From NCBI RefSeq assembly GCF_014154935.1, contig NZ_JACEHH010000011.1, forward strand, positions 62,001 to 126,000: 64,000 nt of DNA. Reading direction: 5' to 3'. Positions 53,944 through 63,879 of the stretch are shown here, piece after piece. The DNA is from Stieleria mannarensis (GTDB lineage Bacteria > Planctomycetota > Planctomycetia > Pirellulales > Pirellulaceae). Position 1 is the first letter of the stretch, and the number at the start of each line of letters is the position of its first letter. The translations under genes and the position numbers were made by a program. The notes under the pieces were generated by a model. The model saw only the letters and a program-made list of their open reading frames with translations, ran no database searches and was not told the origin of the DNA.

Positions 53944-54279
53944 TCACGCTTGCACGCTGGGCTGAGCGTGCCGGGGGGCCGAGACGATCGGACGCCGCGC
54001 GGCGTATCGACCGGGGCGCAACCAAGTGACATCGGGTTCGGGCCGGCTATCCCCCAGGTCAATGCTCGACTGGACACGGACCACACAGTCGTTCGGCCCG
54101 GTGGCACTAGTCGACCAGCGCGTCAAATAATCGATGCAGTCTTCATGAACGGGGCCGGCGGGGCTCATTTGCCGTAGCTCTCCTCGGATCAGTTCAATCT
54201 TGCGGTCCATGCCGACGAAGGCCCCCCGCTGGATCATGCGATCGTATTCGTCCGCGGTGATTCGAAGTGCGGTGCTCAT
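53944..54279 (-). pseudogene. Uma2-family gene, N-terminal half only
   Basis: The 111-residue frame starts MSTALRITADEYDRM and contains the N-terminal Uma2 (DUF820) pattern: IELIRGELRQMSPAGPVHEDCIDYLTRW and SSIDLGDSRPEPDVTWLRPGRYA. Uma2 proteins have a PD-(D/E)xK-like fold of ~190 residues whose next segment would be the E-V-S/L-S-P strand and the YWIVD motif. Here the frame diverges after AARRP into unrelated residues and stops. The catalytic core is lost, so this is a remnant. Confidence 0.7.
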
Positions 54280-54379
54280 GAGGGTGAAATGAGTCAGGAA
54301 ACGAGGTTTCAATACGGTGCTCAGCCGCTAGTGTAGTGTAGCCCACCACCGGATCGTTCGTCGCACAAGCCCACGAAGG

Positions 54380-54670
54380 ATGTACTGGCGGTGGACGCCA
54401 ACTTCAATCGCCCCTGCCAAGGCGAAGGGGGCACCCGACCATCTGATTGAGATTCTGTCGCCATCGACCGAATCGAACGACAAGACGCCCAAACGTTCAC
54501 TGTGTGAGCGAACCGGAGTCGGAGAGTATTGGATCGTCGATCCGTTTGAACAGACACTGAAGCAGTTGGTGCTAGAGAACGGGCGGTACGTCGACCAACC
54601 CGTGACGGAAAAGCGTGTTTCCGTCACCTACCTTAGCGACGTCGATATCGACTTGAACCAAGTCTGGTGA
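54380..54670 (+). pseudogene. Uma2-family gene, C-terminal half only
   Basis: From residue ~17 onward the 96-residue frame reads GAPDHLIEILSPSTESNDKT ... GVGEYWIVDPFEQTLKQLVL, the second half of a Uma2 (DUF820) protein including its core strand and EYWIVDP motif. The N-terminal half that normally precedes it is absent and replaced by unrelated sequence. It is on the opposite strand to the N-terminal half next door and diverges from it, so the two are not simply a frameshifted pair. Confidence 0.7.
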
Positions 54671-54675
54671 TTCAA

Positions 54676-55917
54676 CTACTGATTGAGTTGCTCGTCGATC
54701 GTCTCGTTATTGGCCCGAGTCCCGAGTGCGCCCCACAATCCATAGGGACTTTGTGAGCCCGGCGCCCGTGCATCGGTGCCATTCCAAATCACCATCGGGT
54801 TCGACTTGTTCCCCGCTTCGATCGAATCGGTGATAAAGATCACGGCGCCGTCCCCCATCAAGACGTGTGCGCCGCCTTGGTGCCGGCTGCTGGGACCATA
54901 GATCCCCGGACGCCAGGTTCCGGCACCGCTACTGCAGATCGGGCTGTTGGGCGGCAGGATGGTCGTCACGCCGGTGTGCACGCAATAACCGCTGGACCAC
55001 TTGAACCCGCGTTGCCCTTGGGTTCCCCCGGTCAATGAAGCGCCGGGAGCCCAGAACTTGGGTCGATCCGGATCGATTTCGGCTTCACAGACCAACGGAT
55101 CATTTTGCAGTGTGGCCAGGTTGGTCATCCGAGCGGCGTGCGTGAACACGGCACGGTCGCCGAGATTGGTCGCCATTTCACCGGCCATGATCGTGTTGGA
55201 AAGCCCATCCAGGGTGTCACGAAACCGCATGTTCACCCGCGGGAAAAACATGCCCCGACAAGTGGCCTTGGCACGCGGTGCCGCCGTCCGGTTGGGCCGT
55301 CCGTTCTGATTGATGCCGCCGGTGTTTTGGAATTGCAACGCGTCGCCGACACAAACACCGTAGTTGGTTCGACCTTGAGCCGGTAATCCATCGCCGGGGT
55401 CGCTGGGGCAGCGCAGCATCGGAACCGTGGTCAACCACGGGTCGTATTGATAGCGGCCGTGCTGGGCCAAGCTGATGTCAGCGTTGGGCCCCATCGCACT
55501 GAACTCGTACTGCCCCGCCGCGGACGCCGGTTCGCGGACGCGAAACGGATTGCTGATCTGGTCCCACAGGCCTTGCTGTTCAACAAACGGGGCCAGCTGC
55601 ACAAGAGAACTCAGGTTGTTCAAGTTGTTTCCGCCGTAGGCCCCCCCGATCGCGCGGGGCTCACGCGATTGCGGGTTATTGTTCCCGAAGACACGCGAGG
55701 TCCCGCCGCGGATCGTCGGCAATCGCTTGTAGGCCGAATGGTAATTGTGGATCCCCAAACCGATCTGCTTGAAGTTGTTGCTGCAGCTCATTCGCCGCGC
55801 TGCTTCACGCGCCGCTTGGACCGCCGGCAGCAGCAACCCCACCAAGATCCCGATAATTGCGATCACCACCAGCAACTCCACCAAAGTGAAGCCCCTGGAT
55901 TTAAAACGAACGTTCAT
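54676..55917 (-). CDS. DUF1559 prepilin-like protein
   Basis: A 413-residue protein with a type IV pilin-type leader: a short basic start (MNVRFKSR) then GFTLVELLVVIAIIGILVGLLLPAVQAAREAARR, where processing would occur before Phe of GFTLVE. The rest is the DUF1559 domain: CSNNFKQIGLGIHNYHSAY near the start, MLRCPSDP in the middle and the C-terminal SSRHQGGAHVLMGDGAVIFI (H-x-GG...DG) signature. Planctomycetes encode dozens of these; role unknown, possibly pseudopilins or surface proteins. ATG 55917 is chosen for its AGAGG about 9 bases upstream; a start at 55941 would add eight residues. A lipoprotein gene lies directly upstream on the same strand. Confidence 0.92.
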   Translation of the reverse strand: MNVRFKSRGFTLVELLVVIAIIGILVGLLLPAVQAAREAARRMSCSNNFKQIGLGIHNYHSAYKRLPTIRGGTSRVFGNNNPQSREPRAIGGAYGGNNLNNLSSLVQLAPFVEQQGLWDQISNPFRVREPASAAGQYEFSAMGPNADISLAQHGRYQYDPWLTTVPMLRCPSDPGDGLPAQGRTNYGVCVGDALQFQNTGGINQNGRPNRTAAPRAKATCRGMFFPRVNMRFRDTLDGLSNTIMAGEMATNLGDRAVFTHAARMTNLATLQNDPLVCEAEIDPDRPKFWAPGASLTGGTQGQRGFKWSSGYCVHTGVTTILPPNSPICSSGAGTWRPGIYGPSSRHQGGAHVLMGDGAVIFITDSIEAGNKSNPMVIWNGTDARAPGSQSPYGLWGALGTRANNETIDEQLNQ

Positions 55918-56047
55918 CACACATACCTCTGATAAGAACAAAAAGAGATCACGTACCGATCACCGCCCTCCGCGTTCGTCGTCGGAAAGTTGGTGCTGAG
56001 AAAAATCTATTTCAATGACTCGGGTTTGAATCGGCTTTCATCGCCGA

Positions 56048-56257
56048 TCAGCTCGAAGCGTCGTTTTCATCTTCTTCTGATTGAGCTTCATCGGGATTGT
56101 CTTCACGTTCCTCGGGGTGCTCTTGCAAGTAAGCTTCAACCGCGCCCATCTCCGGACCTTCGGGCTCCGACATGTCCTGACCACAACCGGACATCGGAAT
56201 CGTCAAAGAAATGGACACAAGAACGAATAGAAGTTTGGAAATGGAAGTGTCACGCAT
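56048..56257 (-). CDS. Small acidic lipoprotein
   Basis: A 69-residue protein: lipoprotein signal (LLFVLVSISLTIPMSGC, lipobox MSGC), then an acidic tail (GPEMGAVEAYLQEHPEEREDNPDEAQSEEDENDASS). No domain. Short lipoproteins of this sort accompany DUF1559 genes in planctomycetes, and here it lies 130 bases upstream of one, on the same strand. ATG 56257 is preferred over the frame's earlier ATG at 56293, which adds a leader (MSIRLIHYDADP) unsuited to a signal peptide. Confidence 0.65.
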   Translation of the reverse strand: MRDTSISKLLFVLVSISLTIPMSGCGQDMSEPEGPEMGAVEAYLQEHPEEREDNPDEAQSEEDENDASS

Positions 56258-56482
56258 CGGATCGGCGTCGTAATGGATGAGTCGAATGGACAAGCTTGGC
56301 AGTTCGGCTCGACGACACGCGTTGAATCGTCGGCTTCACGGGACGTCAAGAATATTTTTCAAGTGTAGTGGTCTGACAACGGCCGTTGGCGAAAAAACAG
56401 TAACAATCGCGCACCAATGTCGCCGCCCCGCTGGCGAACGCACGCCATGCCGGCGGCGACAGTCGGTTCAATCGATTGCCTG

Positions 56483-59176
56483 CTACAGGTTGGAAAGCAC
56501 CTTTCGCGCGACCACCACATCCTGTCCGCCGCTACGGTCGATCTCGAAGCCGCGGTTGGCAAACATATGAATCATTCGCATGTTTTGAGGAGCCATTTCG
56601 GCGACGACGAATTGCACGCCCCAGTGTTTGCAAATCCCCAGACAATAATCCATCAGCACCGAGCCGATCCCGAGACCTTGCCAGGAGTCGCCGACCAGAA
56701 TTGCGAATTCGGCGATGCTGTGGTCCGCGTCGGCAGCCAACCGACAGACGCCCAGCAACTTCCGCCCGCCATCAATTTCGGCTTCCGCCACGATCGCGAT
56801 TTCGCGGTCGTAGTCGATGAAACAGAACCGTGTCGCCATCTCGTGGGTCGTTGCTTTGAACATGTACCGAAATCGCATGCGTAGCGTTTCCGCAGAGCAA
56901 CTGGCCAACAGGCTGTGCCACATCGGCTCGTCTTCGGGCTTGATCGGTCGAAGGGTGATCGGCGTTCGGTCCTTCAAGACCAAGTGCTTGATGTATTCAT
57001 CCGGATAGGGGCGAATCGCCAGATGCGAGTACGGCCGAACGGGATGCACCACGGCGTCGCGATCGATCACGATTCGGGCATCCAACGCGATGACGTCGCG
57101 GTTGGTCACCAGCAGCGGATTGACGTCCAACTCGGCGATCTCGGGGTAGTCGGCGACCAGATACGAAAGTCGCATCAGGACTTCAACGAGTCGATTGAGA
57201 TTCATACCAGGGCGGCCAGGCCCACCTTGCAACAACGGCCAGGACCGCAGCGATTGCACCATTCGTCTGGCAAGCCGTTCGTTTAGCGGGGGAAGTTCCA
57301 AGGCCAGATCGCGAAACTGTTCGGTCGTCGTTCCGCCGGCACCGACCAGCAGGACGGTACCGAACACGGGATCGCGTTTGGCACCGACGATCAACTCGCG
57401 ACTGTTCGGTTCGACCAACATTCGCTGCACCGTGACGCCCTCGATCCGCACGCCAGGCCGCTGTTGTTTGACGTGGGTGAGGATGCGATCATAGGCTCGG
57501 ACCAGATCGTCACGGTTGGCCAGATTCAACGCGACGCCGCCGACCGCGGATTTGTGTGTGATGTCCGGTGAATGCACCTTCAGTGCGACCGGGTATCCCA
57601 GCCGTTCCGCACACTCGGTCGCAAATTCCACCGTGTGGGCGACGTGGGTTTGGATGACCGGAATGTCGTGGGTCTGCAGGAACGCTTTGGATGCAGTTTC
57701 CGAGAGCACGTCCTGCCCCTCCCTCAGAAACGATTCGAAGACGCTTTGTCGCTTCGCCCGGCCCAACGGAAACTCGATCGGAACTTCGCTGGGCGTTTCG
57801 TACAACGTTTCCCGATTCCGACCATAGGCAACCAAGTTCATGAAGGCGCGAACGCCCTTTTCGGGTGAGGAATACGTCGGAATGCCGGCCAGCTTCAGCA
57901 ATTCCTTTCCCGCGTGCACCTTTCCGCCACCCATCCAGGCCGCCAGGACGGGTTTCACCGAACGCTCAGCAGTCCGTACGACTGCCTCGGCCGTCTCTGT
58001 CGGGTCGGTCATCGCATGGGGCGCCAAGACGACCAGCACCCCATCGACCCCGCTGTCGGCGAGCACCTGCTGCACGGCAAACTCAAACCGCTCCGGCGGG
58101 GCATCGCGGAGCAGGTTGACGGGATTGCCATGCGACCTACTGCTCGGAAGCCGCGTGTCGATCGTTTCCATCGTGTCGGCCGAAAGCTGGGCAAGCGTCC
58201 CCTGATGCTGCAACAATTCGTCGGTCGCCATCACGCCCGGCCCGCCGGCGTTGGTGACGATGGCCAGCCGCGGCCCCGCGGGTGTTTTCGTCTGGGCCAA
58301 CAGCTTCGCGCAATCGAACAATTGTTCCACGCTGTAAACGCGAAACACGCCGGCACGCTTCATCGCCGCTTCATAGACACTGTCCACGCCCGCCATCGTG
58401 CCGGTGTGCGTGGTCGCCGCTTGCGCCGATTCGGCAAATCGGCCCGCCTTGTACGCGATGATCGGCTTGGTCCGCGTGAACGCGCGGGCCGCGGACATGA
58501 ACCGTCGTGGTTCGGTGATCGATCCGACATACAGAATGATCGACCGCGTCCAGCGATCGGTGGCGAAGTAATCGATCAAGTCGGCGATGCCGACATCCAG
58601 CATGTTGCCGACCGAGACGCAATGGGAAAAACCGACGTTCTCGTCAATCGCCCAGTCCAACACCGCGGTGCACAACGCCGCGGACTGTGAGATCAAGGCG
58701 ATGTTTCCCTTCGGCGGCGACTGGCTGACAAAACTCGCGTTGAGTGAACGGTGCGGGGCGAGGATGCCCAGACTGTTGGGGCCGACGATCCGCAGTCCGT
58801 CGAACCGTGCCGCGGCTTGCCCGACGGCTTGTTCCAGCACCTGCCCCGCCTCCGATGCCTCGTGAAACCCCGACGACAGGATGACCAATCCGCGGATCCC
58901 CGCCTGACCACACTCGGTCACCAGCTCCGGAACCGTCTCCGCCGGCGCGCAGATCAACGCCAAATCGACGCCCTCGGGCAAATCGCTGATCCTCGCGTAA
59001 CAGGGCACCGAATCGATGCTGCTGGATCGCGGATTGACCCGATAAACCGGCCCGACGAATCCCCCCGAGAGCAGATTCTCCAGCACGATGCGGCCGGCAC
59101 TGCCGCGGCGCTCACTGGCACCCACGACGACAATGCTCTTGGGAGCGAAGATCGTGTCAAGATTGCGAATCGGCAT
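56483..59176 (-). CDS. ADP-forming acyl-CoA synthetase fused to GNAT acetyltransferase (PatZ/Pka-type)
   Basis: An 897-residue protein. Order: CoA-binding Rossmann domain (~5-130, SIVVVGASERRGSAGRIVLENL), succinyl-CoA-ligase-like domains (~130-450, with THTGTMAG around the phospho-histidine position of acyl-CoA synthetases), an ATP-grasp domain (~480-700, GYPVALKVHSPDITHKSAVGGVALNL, LDVNPLLV) and a C-terminal GNAT domain (~725-890, TLRPIKPEDEPMWHSLL ... VGDSWQGLGIGSVLMDYCL). This is the architecture of bacterial protein lysine acetyltransferases such as PatZ/Pka, which acetylate acetyl-CoA synthetase and other enzymes. Whether the synthetase half is active is not decidable here. ATG 59176 matches the family N-terminus (MPIRNLDTIFAPKS). 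Confidence 0.88.
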   Translation of the reverse strand: MPIRNLDTIFAPKSIVVVGASERRGSAGRIVLENLLSGGFVGPVYRVNPRSSSIDSVPCYARISDLPEGVDLALICAPAETVPELVTECGQAGIRGLVILSSGFHEASEAGQVLEQAVGQAAARFDGLRIVGPNSLGILAPHRSLNASFVSQSPPKGNIALISQSAALCTAVLDWAIDENVGFSHCVSVGNMLDVGIADLIDYFATDRWTRSIILYVGSITEPRRFMSAARAFTRTKPIIAYKAGRFAESAQAATTHTGTMAGVDSVYEAAMKRAGVFRVYSVEQLFDCAKLLAQTKTPAGPRLAIVTNAGGPGVMATDELLQHQGTLAQLSADTMETIDTRLPSSRSHGNPVNLLRDAPPERFEFAVQQVLADSGVDGVLVVLAPHAMTDPTETAEAVVRTAERSVKPVLAAWMGGGKVHAGKELLKLAGIPTYSSPEKGVRAFMNLVAYGRNRETLYETPSEVPIEFPLGRAKRQSVFESFLREGQDVLSETASKAFLQTHDIPVIQTHVAHTVEFATECAERLGYPVALKVHSPDITHKSAVGGVALNLANRDDLVRAYDRILTHVKQQRPGVRIEGVTVQRMLVEPNSRELIVGAKRDPVFGTVLLVGAGGTTTEQFRDLALELPPLNERLARRMVQSLRSWPLLQGGPGRPGMNLNRLVEVLMRLSYLVADYPEIAELDVNPLLVTNRDVIALDARIVIDRDAVVHPVRPYSHLAIRPYPDEYIKHLVLKDRTPITLRPIKPEDEPMWHSLLASCSAETLRMRFRYMFKATTHEMATRFCFIDYDREIAIVAEAEIDGGRKLLGVCRLAADADHSIAEFAILVGDSWQGLGIGSVLMDYCLGICKHWGVQFVVAEMAPQNMRMIHMFANRGFEIDRSGGQDVVVARKVLSNL

Positions 59177-59519
59177 GGCAAGTCGCTCGTGGGGCGTGGT
59201 CGTGTGCGGACCCAAACGCCGGGGTCGTTGTTTCAAAACCCCGACCCGCGCGATGGCTCCTCCGTCGATTCTCTCACACAGGCTGTCCAACGCAAACCGA
59301 TCGACACGCCTGGGGGACCTTTCGATCCGAGCGTGTGACGGTCGGCGGCCACCGACGGCGCGCGTTTTGCGACGCCCTTGTGGGGATCGTCTCGAGCAGA
59401 GCCGGGGCGTGCGTGACCGCCATGTGGGCGGTTTTGGCGCACCAGGTTGAACACCGGCGCGCGGTTCTGTCCCAAGGGCAGACCGGGCTTTTCATCCGTC
59501 ACGAGGGAATCTCAGCGCC
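59177..59519. other. Divergent intergenic region
   Basis: It separates the acetyltransferase gene (minus) from the exporter operon (plus) and should contain both promoters. Short frames exist in it but none has a family signature, good start or spacing. No clear operator, riboswitch or terminator was identified. Confidence 0.4.
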
Positions 59520-60701
59520 ATGCGAACCCTGATTGCCGTACTGCTACTTAGTGCAACGATCGTCATCGGGTTGGCGAGCCGGCACGCGTGGCTTGAGAAC
59601 AAGCGACTTCCCGAGGGGTTGATTCAGGCCAACGGTCGGATCGAGGGCGATCACGTTGCAATCGCCAGCAAGCATGCCGGTCGGGTGTCAACGTTGTTCG
59701 CACGCGAAGGTGACGACGTCCGATGCGAATCGACATTGATTCAAATCGACGACAAACAACTCCAAGAACAACTCAATCAGGAACACCACGGTGTGGAGGT
59801 TGCACGAGCGATCTTGCTGGGCGCGAAAGCCAACGCCAGTGCCGCCGCCGCCGAGGTCCGCGCCGCAACGACGTCGCTGGAATTGTTGAAGAAACAGGTT
59901 CCGTTGGCCATCGAAACTGCGGAAGCCGAGTTGAATCAAGCGCTTGCCGCCGCTGCGACGGCCGATTCCAACGAAGGCCAACTGCGAAGCGAATACGAGC
60001 GCGCCGAGCAGTTGCGGAAGGCGGACGCGATTTCCGTCGAAGAGGTCGACAAACGCAAGCTGCTCTGGACGACGGCGCAAAACCAGTTGACCGCCGCGGC
60101 GGCGGCGCGACTCACCGCCGAAAAGCGGCTCGCCGAAGCCCGATTGGGCGACGAACGCATCCGAGCCAAACAGGATGAGGTCGCCGCGCTCGAAGCGATG
60201 CACGCCAAAGCACTCGCCTACATCGAAGAGTGCAAGGCACGACAAGCCGAAGCGGAAGCCGCGGTCGCCGAAGCACAAAGCACTCTCGATGATTTGACCA
60301 TCACGGCACCCACCGCAGGGACCATCGTCGCGCGACACGTTGATCAAGGCGAAGTCGTCACCGCCGGAACTCCGTTGCTGGACCTGGTCGACCTGGACCG
60401 GCTGTACCTTCAAGTCTACATCCCCGAGCCGTTGGTCGGCCGCATTCGATTGGGACTGCCGGCGAAAATCCATACCGACGCCTATCCCGATCAGCCCTTT
60501 GATGCGACCGTGCGGTACATCGCCTCGGAAGCCGAATTCACTCCCAAGGAAGTACAAACGACCGACGAACGCGTCAAACTGGTCTTTGCCGCACGGCTCT
60601 ACATCAACAAAAATCCTGATCATCGGTTGACCCCCGGCCTTCCCGCGGATGCCGTCATTCGGTGGAAGGAGGACACGCCATGGATGCCGCCGCGCTGGTA
60701 G
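59520..60701 (+). CDS. HlyD/YbhG-type membrane fusion protein
   Basis: A 393-residue periplasmic adaptor. One N-terminal membrane helix (LIAVLLLSATIVIGLASRHAW), then the first lipoyl half (GRIEGDHVAIASKHAGRVSTLFAREGDDV), a long Ala/Glu-rich coiled-coil hairpin (~85-255), the second lipoyl half (ITAPTAGTIVARHVDQGEVVTAGTPL) and a beta-barrel domain (LYLQVYIPEPLVGRIRLGLPAKI). This is the RND/ABC adaptor layout, closest in context to YbhG. It is the first gene of a four-gene exporter operon; its end overlaps the start of the ATPase gene by 22 bases. The substrate is unknown. Confidence 0.88.
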   Translation: MRTLIAVLLLSATIVIGLASRHAWLENKRLPEGLIQANGRIEGDHVAIASKHAGRVSTLFAREGDDVRCESTLIQIDDKQLQEQLNQEHHGVEVARAILLGAKANASAAAAEVRAATTSLELLKKQVPLAIETAEAELNQALAAAATADSNEGQLRSEYERAEQLRKADAISVEEVDKRKLLWTTAQNQLTAAAAARLTAEKRLAEARLGDERIRAKQDEVAALEAMHAKALAYIEECKARQAEAEAAVAEAQSTLDDLTITAPTAGTIVARHVDQGEVVTAGTPLLDLVDLDRLYLQVYIPEPLVGRIRLGLPAKIHTDAYPDQPFDATVRYIASEAEFTPKEVQTTDERVKLVFAARLYINKNPDHRLTPGLPADAVIRWKEDTPWMPPRW

Positions 60702-62725
60702 ACCGAATCCCGTTTGCTTCCCGCGCCGGCGACGAACCTCAGAACGTCGTCGAAGTCCACGGCGTCGGCAAGAAGTACCAACGCACCGTGGCGCTCCGTG
60801 AGATCGAATTGAAAATCCGCCGTGGCGAAGTGTTCGGATTGATCGGCCCCGACGGATCCGGGAAAAGCAGCTTGATCCGAGCGATGGCGGGCGTTCAACA
60901 ATACGACGCCGGCACCATCGATGTGTTCGGGATTCGAATCGATTCGCAGCGGTCGGCCGAACGGGTCAAACCCCGAATCGGATTGATGCCCCAAGGACTG
61001 GGCAACAATCTGTACCCCGAGTTGTCGATCAATGAAAACATCGATTACTTCGCCGGGCTCCGCCTGGTCCCCCAGGACATATTGCGAGAGCGCAAAGAAC
61101 AATTGCTCGCGATGACGCGTTTGGCGGAGTTTCGCGACCGGCCGATGAAGCAACTCTCCGGCGGGATGAAACAAAAACTCGGCCTCGTGTGCACGCTGAT
61201 TCATCAGCCCGAATTGGTGCTGTTGGATGAACCGACCACGGGTGTCGACCCCGTATCACGGCGCGAGTTTTGGTCGATTTTGAATGACCAGGTCCACGAA
61301 TCCGGAATGACCGCAATCATTTCGACCGCCTACATGGACGAAGCCGACTACATGGACCGGTTGGCTTTGTTGATGGATGGGAAGATCATTTCCCAAGGCA
61401 GCGAGGACACGCTCCTGAAACGCGCGCCCGGCACCATCGTTTCCTATGCATCGAAGAACGTGCTTCTTGAAACGCAACGGATTGGACGGCATCATCGCCA
61501 GGTTCAGTCATTGGGAGACCTGGTGCGGGTGTTCGTCCGAGACACGGATCCGGAAACCGCCCGTGAGTGCCTGGAGAGAATCGCGTCGCCGGATCACGGC
61601 GTTTTTTCGACGTCACCGCCCGACTTGGAAGACGTCGTCGCAGGTTTGTTGATCGATGACTCCGCGGGGACCACGCCGGTGACGGGCGATGGCCGAGTCG
61701 ATCACGCCGCTGTGGCACGCCCGTTGACGTGTCATTCCGACGGTTCCGCGTCGATCCGCGCCGATCAACTTGTCCGCGACTTCGGAACGTTTCGCGCCGT
61801 CGATCACGTCTGTCTGGAAGTCGCCGCCGGAACGATCTTTGGCCTGTTGGGCTCCAACGGGGCCGGGAAAACGACGGTCATTAAAATGCTGACGGGCTTG
61901 CTGCCTCCCACCTCGGGTTCGGGCAGCGTGGCAGGGGCCGCCATCGGCCGAGCGAGTCAATCGATCCGAGAACGAATCGGGTACATGTCGCAGTCGTTCT
62001 CGCTGTATTTGGATCTGACGGCCATGGAAAACTTGGAGTTCTATGCGGGGGTGTATGGATTGTTTCCCACGCAGCGCAGCAAACGCATCGCGGAGTTGGT
62101 TGAACAGGTCGGGTTGCAAGGACACCAGCGTCGATTGACCGGCGATCTACCGATGGGCATCCGGCAACGACTGGCGCTCGCCTGCGCGCTCGTCCATCGA
62201 CCGCGAGTCATCTTTTTGGACGAACCGACCTCCGGCGTCGATGTAATCGGGCGGCGACAGTTCTGGGAAATCCTGGTGCGTTTGGCCAGACAGGACGGCG
62301 TGGCGATTTTGGTGACCACGCACTACATGGCCGAAGCCGAACGCTGCGACGACCTGGCATTGATGTACGCCGGACGTGTGGTCGCATCGGGGACGCCCGC
62401 GAAACTGCGTGACCAGTTGCACCGCCGCCGCGGAACCCCGCTGGCGATTGCCACCTCGTCACCGATGCGATCGCTCCGCCTTGCCCGTGAGCACGGATTT
62501 CCCCGGGCCGCGATCCTGGGACGGACCCTGCGGCTGCTGACCACCGACATCCAGCGTGACCAACGTCGGTTGGCCGAGCTATTCCGCGACGCAAAGATCG
62601 CGGTCACCGATTGGCGACACGATGACATCGCGATGGAAGACGTTTTCGTCGACTCGATTCTGACGCAAGAGGAATCGCTCGGGCAGGCGCCTGGACAAAC
62701 TTTTCCAGCAGCGGAGCGGGGCTGA
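60680..62725 (+). CDS. Dual ABC transporter ATP-binding protein (YbhF-type)
   Basis: A 681-residue protein with two complete ATPase domains. The first has Walker A GPDGSGKSS, signature LSGGMKQKLG and Walker B LVLLDEPTTGVDP. The second has Walker A GSNGAGKTT, a degenerate signature (LPMGIRQRLALA) and Walker B VIFLDEPTSGVD, with the switch His in VTTHYMAEAE. The degenerate second signature is usual in YbhF/RbbA-like proteins. ATG 60680 is chosen because GGAGG lies 7 bases upstream. Upstream is the adaptor and downstream are two permeases, the order of E. coli ybhG-ybhF-ybhS-ybhR, a multidrug-type exporter. Confidence 0.92.
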   Translation: MDAAALVDRIPFASRAGDEPQNVVEVHGVGKKYQRTVALREIELKIRRGEVFGLIGPDGSGKSSLIRAMAGVQQYDAGTIDVFGIRIDSQRSAERVKPRIGLMPQGLGNNLYPELSINENIDYFAGLRLVPQDILRERKEQLLAMTRLAEFRDRPMKQLSGGMKQKLGLVCTLIHQPELVLLDEPTTGVDPVSRREFWSILNDQVHESGMTAIISTAYMDEADYMDRLALLMDGKIISQGSEDTLLKRAPGTIVSYASKNVLLETQRIGRHHRQVQSLGDLVRVFVRDTDPETARECLERIASPDHGVFSTSPPDLEDVVAGLLIDDSAGTTPVTGDGRVDHAAVARPLTCHSDGSASIRADQLVRDFGTFRAVDHVCLEVAAGTIFGLLGSNGAGKTTVIKMLTGLLPPTSGSGSVAGAAIGRASQSIRERIGYMSQSFSLYLDLTAMENLEFYAGVYGLFPTQRSKRIAELVEQVGLQGHQRRLTGDLPMGIRQRLALACALVHRPRVIFLDEPTSGVDVIGRRQFWEILVRLARQDGVAILVTTHYMAEAERCDDLALMYAGRVVASGTPAKLRDQLHRRRGTPLAIATSSPMRSLRLAREHGFPRAAILGRTLRLLTTDIQRDQRRLAELFRDAKIAVTDWRHDDIAMEDVFVDSILTQEESLGQAPGQTFPAAERG

Positions 62726-63879
62726 TGAATTTCCGACGCGTTGTCACATTGGCGGTCAAAGAAGCACGTGAGATCACGCGTGACCGGTTGCTTTTCACGC
62801 TCGCCTTCCTGATGCCTCCGGTGATGATGGTCGTGATCGGGTTCGGTGTGAATACGGATGTCCGCGAGATCCCGATCGTCATCTTGGACTTCGACCGCAC
62901 GTCGTCCAGTCGCGAACTGGCGTACAAGTTCAAGGACTCGCAGTACTTTGATTTCATCGGTTACGTCCGTCACCGGAATGAGATTCAGCGTTTGATTACC
63001 GACAGCAAAGCCCGTGCGGCGATTGTCATTCCGCCACGATTTCACGAGCGTTTGCGATCCGGAAGACCAGCCGAAGTCCAAACCATCATCGACGGCGCGA
63101 TCCCGGCCCGAGCCGAGACCGTCGGCAGCTATGTCTCGGCGGTGATCGCTTCATTCAGTCAGCGTCAGGTCACCGACCACCTGGCATTCACGCAGGGCAT
63201 CCCCCCTGCCGCCGCGACCGCGCTCGCCAGTCCGGTCTCCCTGGAAACGCGTTTTCTGTACAACGAAGCCATGACCAGTCTCTGGGCGATCGGCCCCGGC
63301 TGCATCATGACCGTGCTGGCGTTCATTCCACCGATCATCGCCTCGGTCGGCGTCGTTCGTGAAAAAGAATGTGGCTCGATCGACAATGTTTATTCGTCGA
63401 CGTTGACGCGACCCGAGTTTGTGCTGGGAAAACTGATCCCCTACGTCGTGATCTCATCGATCAGTTTCTGCATGCTGTTTGCCACGACGCTGCTGGTCTT
63501 TCAAGTCCCCTTTCGCGGATCCCCGATCGCCTTTGCGGTGACCGGGATCTTGTACGTCACGTGCACCACCCTGCTGGGCATGATCATCTCGTTTTTCGTC
63601 CGCTCCCAGATCGCCGCGGTCATCTTGGCGGTCCTGGTGACGCTGATCCCGACGCTGCAATACTCCGGGATGATCGTTCCGCTTTCGTCGCTTTCGGATG
63701 CCGGAAGACTCCAAGCGAGAATGTTGCCGGCGAGCTACTTTTTCGAAGCGATTCAGGCATCCTTTTTGAAGGGCACCGGTTTCGTCGGTTTGGCGTCATC
63801 GATCACGGCGCTGGGGATTTATGCGCTGGTGCTCTACGCGCTGTGCTGTTTGAAGTTTAGCAAGAGGCCGAAATCATGA
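62725..63879 (+). CDS. ABC-2 type permease (YbhS-type)
   Basis: A 384-residue ABC-2 membrane protein: helix 1 near the N-terminus (LLFTLAFLMPPVMMVVIGFGV), a large extracytoplasmic loop (~45-180), then five helices (ALWAIGPGCIMTVLAFIPPIIASVGVV; VISSISFCMLFATTLLVF; AFAVTGILYVTCTTLLGMIISF; IAAVILAVLVTLIPTLQYSGMIV; ALGIYALVLYALCCL). The motif VREKECGSIDNVYSSTLTRPEFVLGKLIPY is the ABC-2 coupling segment. Its A shares the last base of the upstream stop (TGATG), and its own stop overlaps the next start (ATGA). Confidence 0.92.
   Translation: MNFRRVVTLAVKEAREITRDRLLFTLAFLMPPVMMVVIGFGVNTDVREIPIVILDFDRTSSSRELAYKFKDSQYFDFIGYVRHRNEIQRLITDSKARAAIVIPPRFHERLRSGRPAEVQTIIDGAIPARAETVGSYVSAVIASFSQRQVTDHLAFTQGIPPAAATALASPVSLETRFLYNEAMTSLWAIGPGCIMTVLAFIPPIIASVGVVREKECGSIDNVYSSTLTRPEFVLGKLIPYVVISSISFCMLFATTLLVFQVPFRGSPIAFAVTGILYVTCTTLLGMIISFFVRSQIAAVILAVLVTLIPTLQYSGMIVPLSSLSDAGRLQARMLPASYFFEAIQASFLKGTGFVGLASSITALGIYALVLYALCCLKFSKRPKS

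Noticed and set aside
59335-59532. 65-residue plus-strand frame in the divergent gap before the exporter operon
   Set aside because: No Shine-Dalgarno sequence, no motif, and it overlaps the start of the well-supported HlyD gene.
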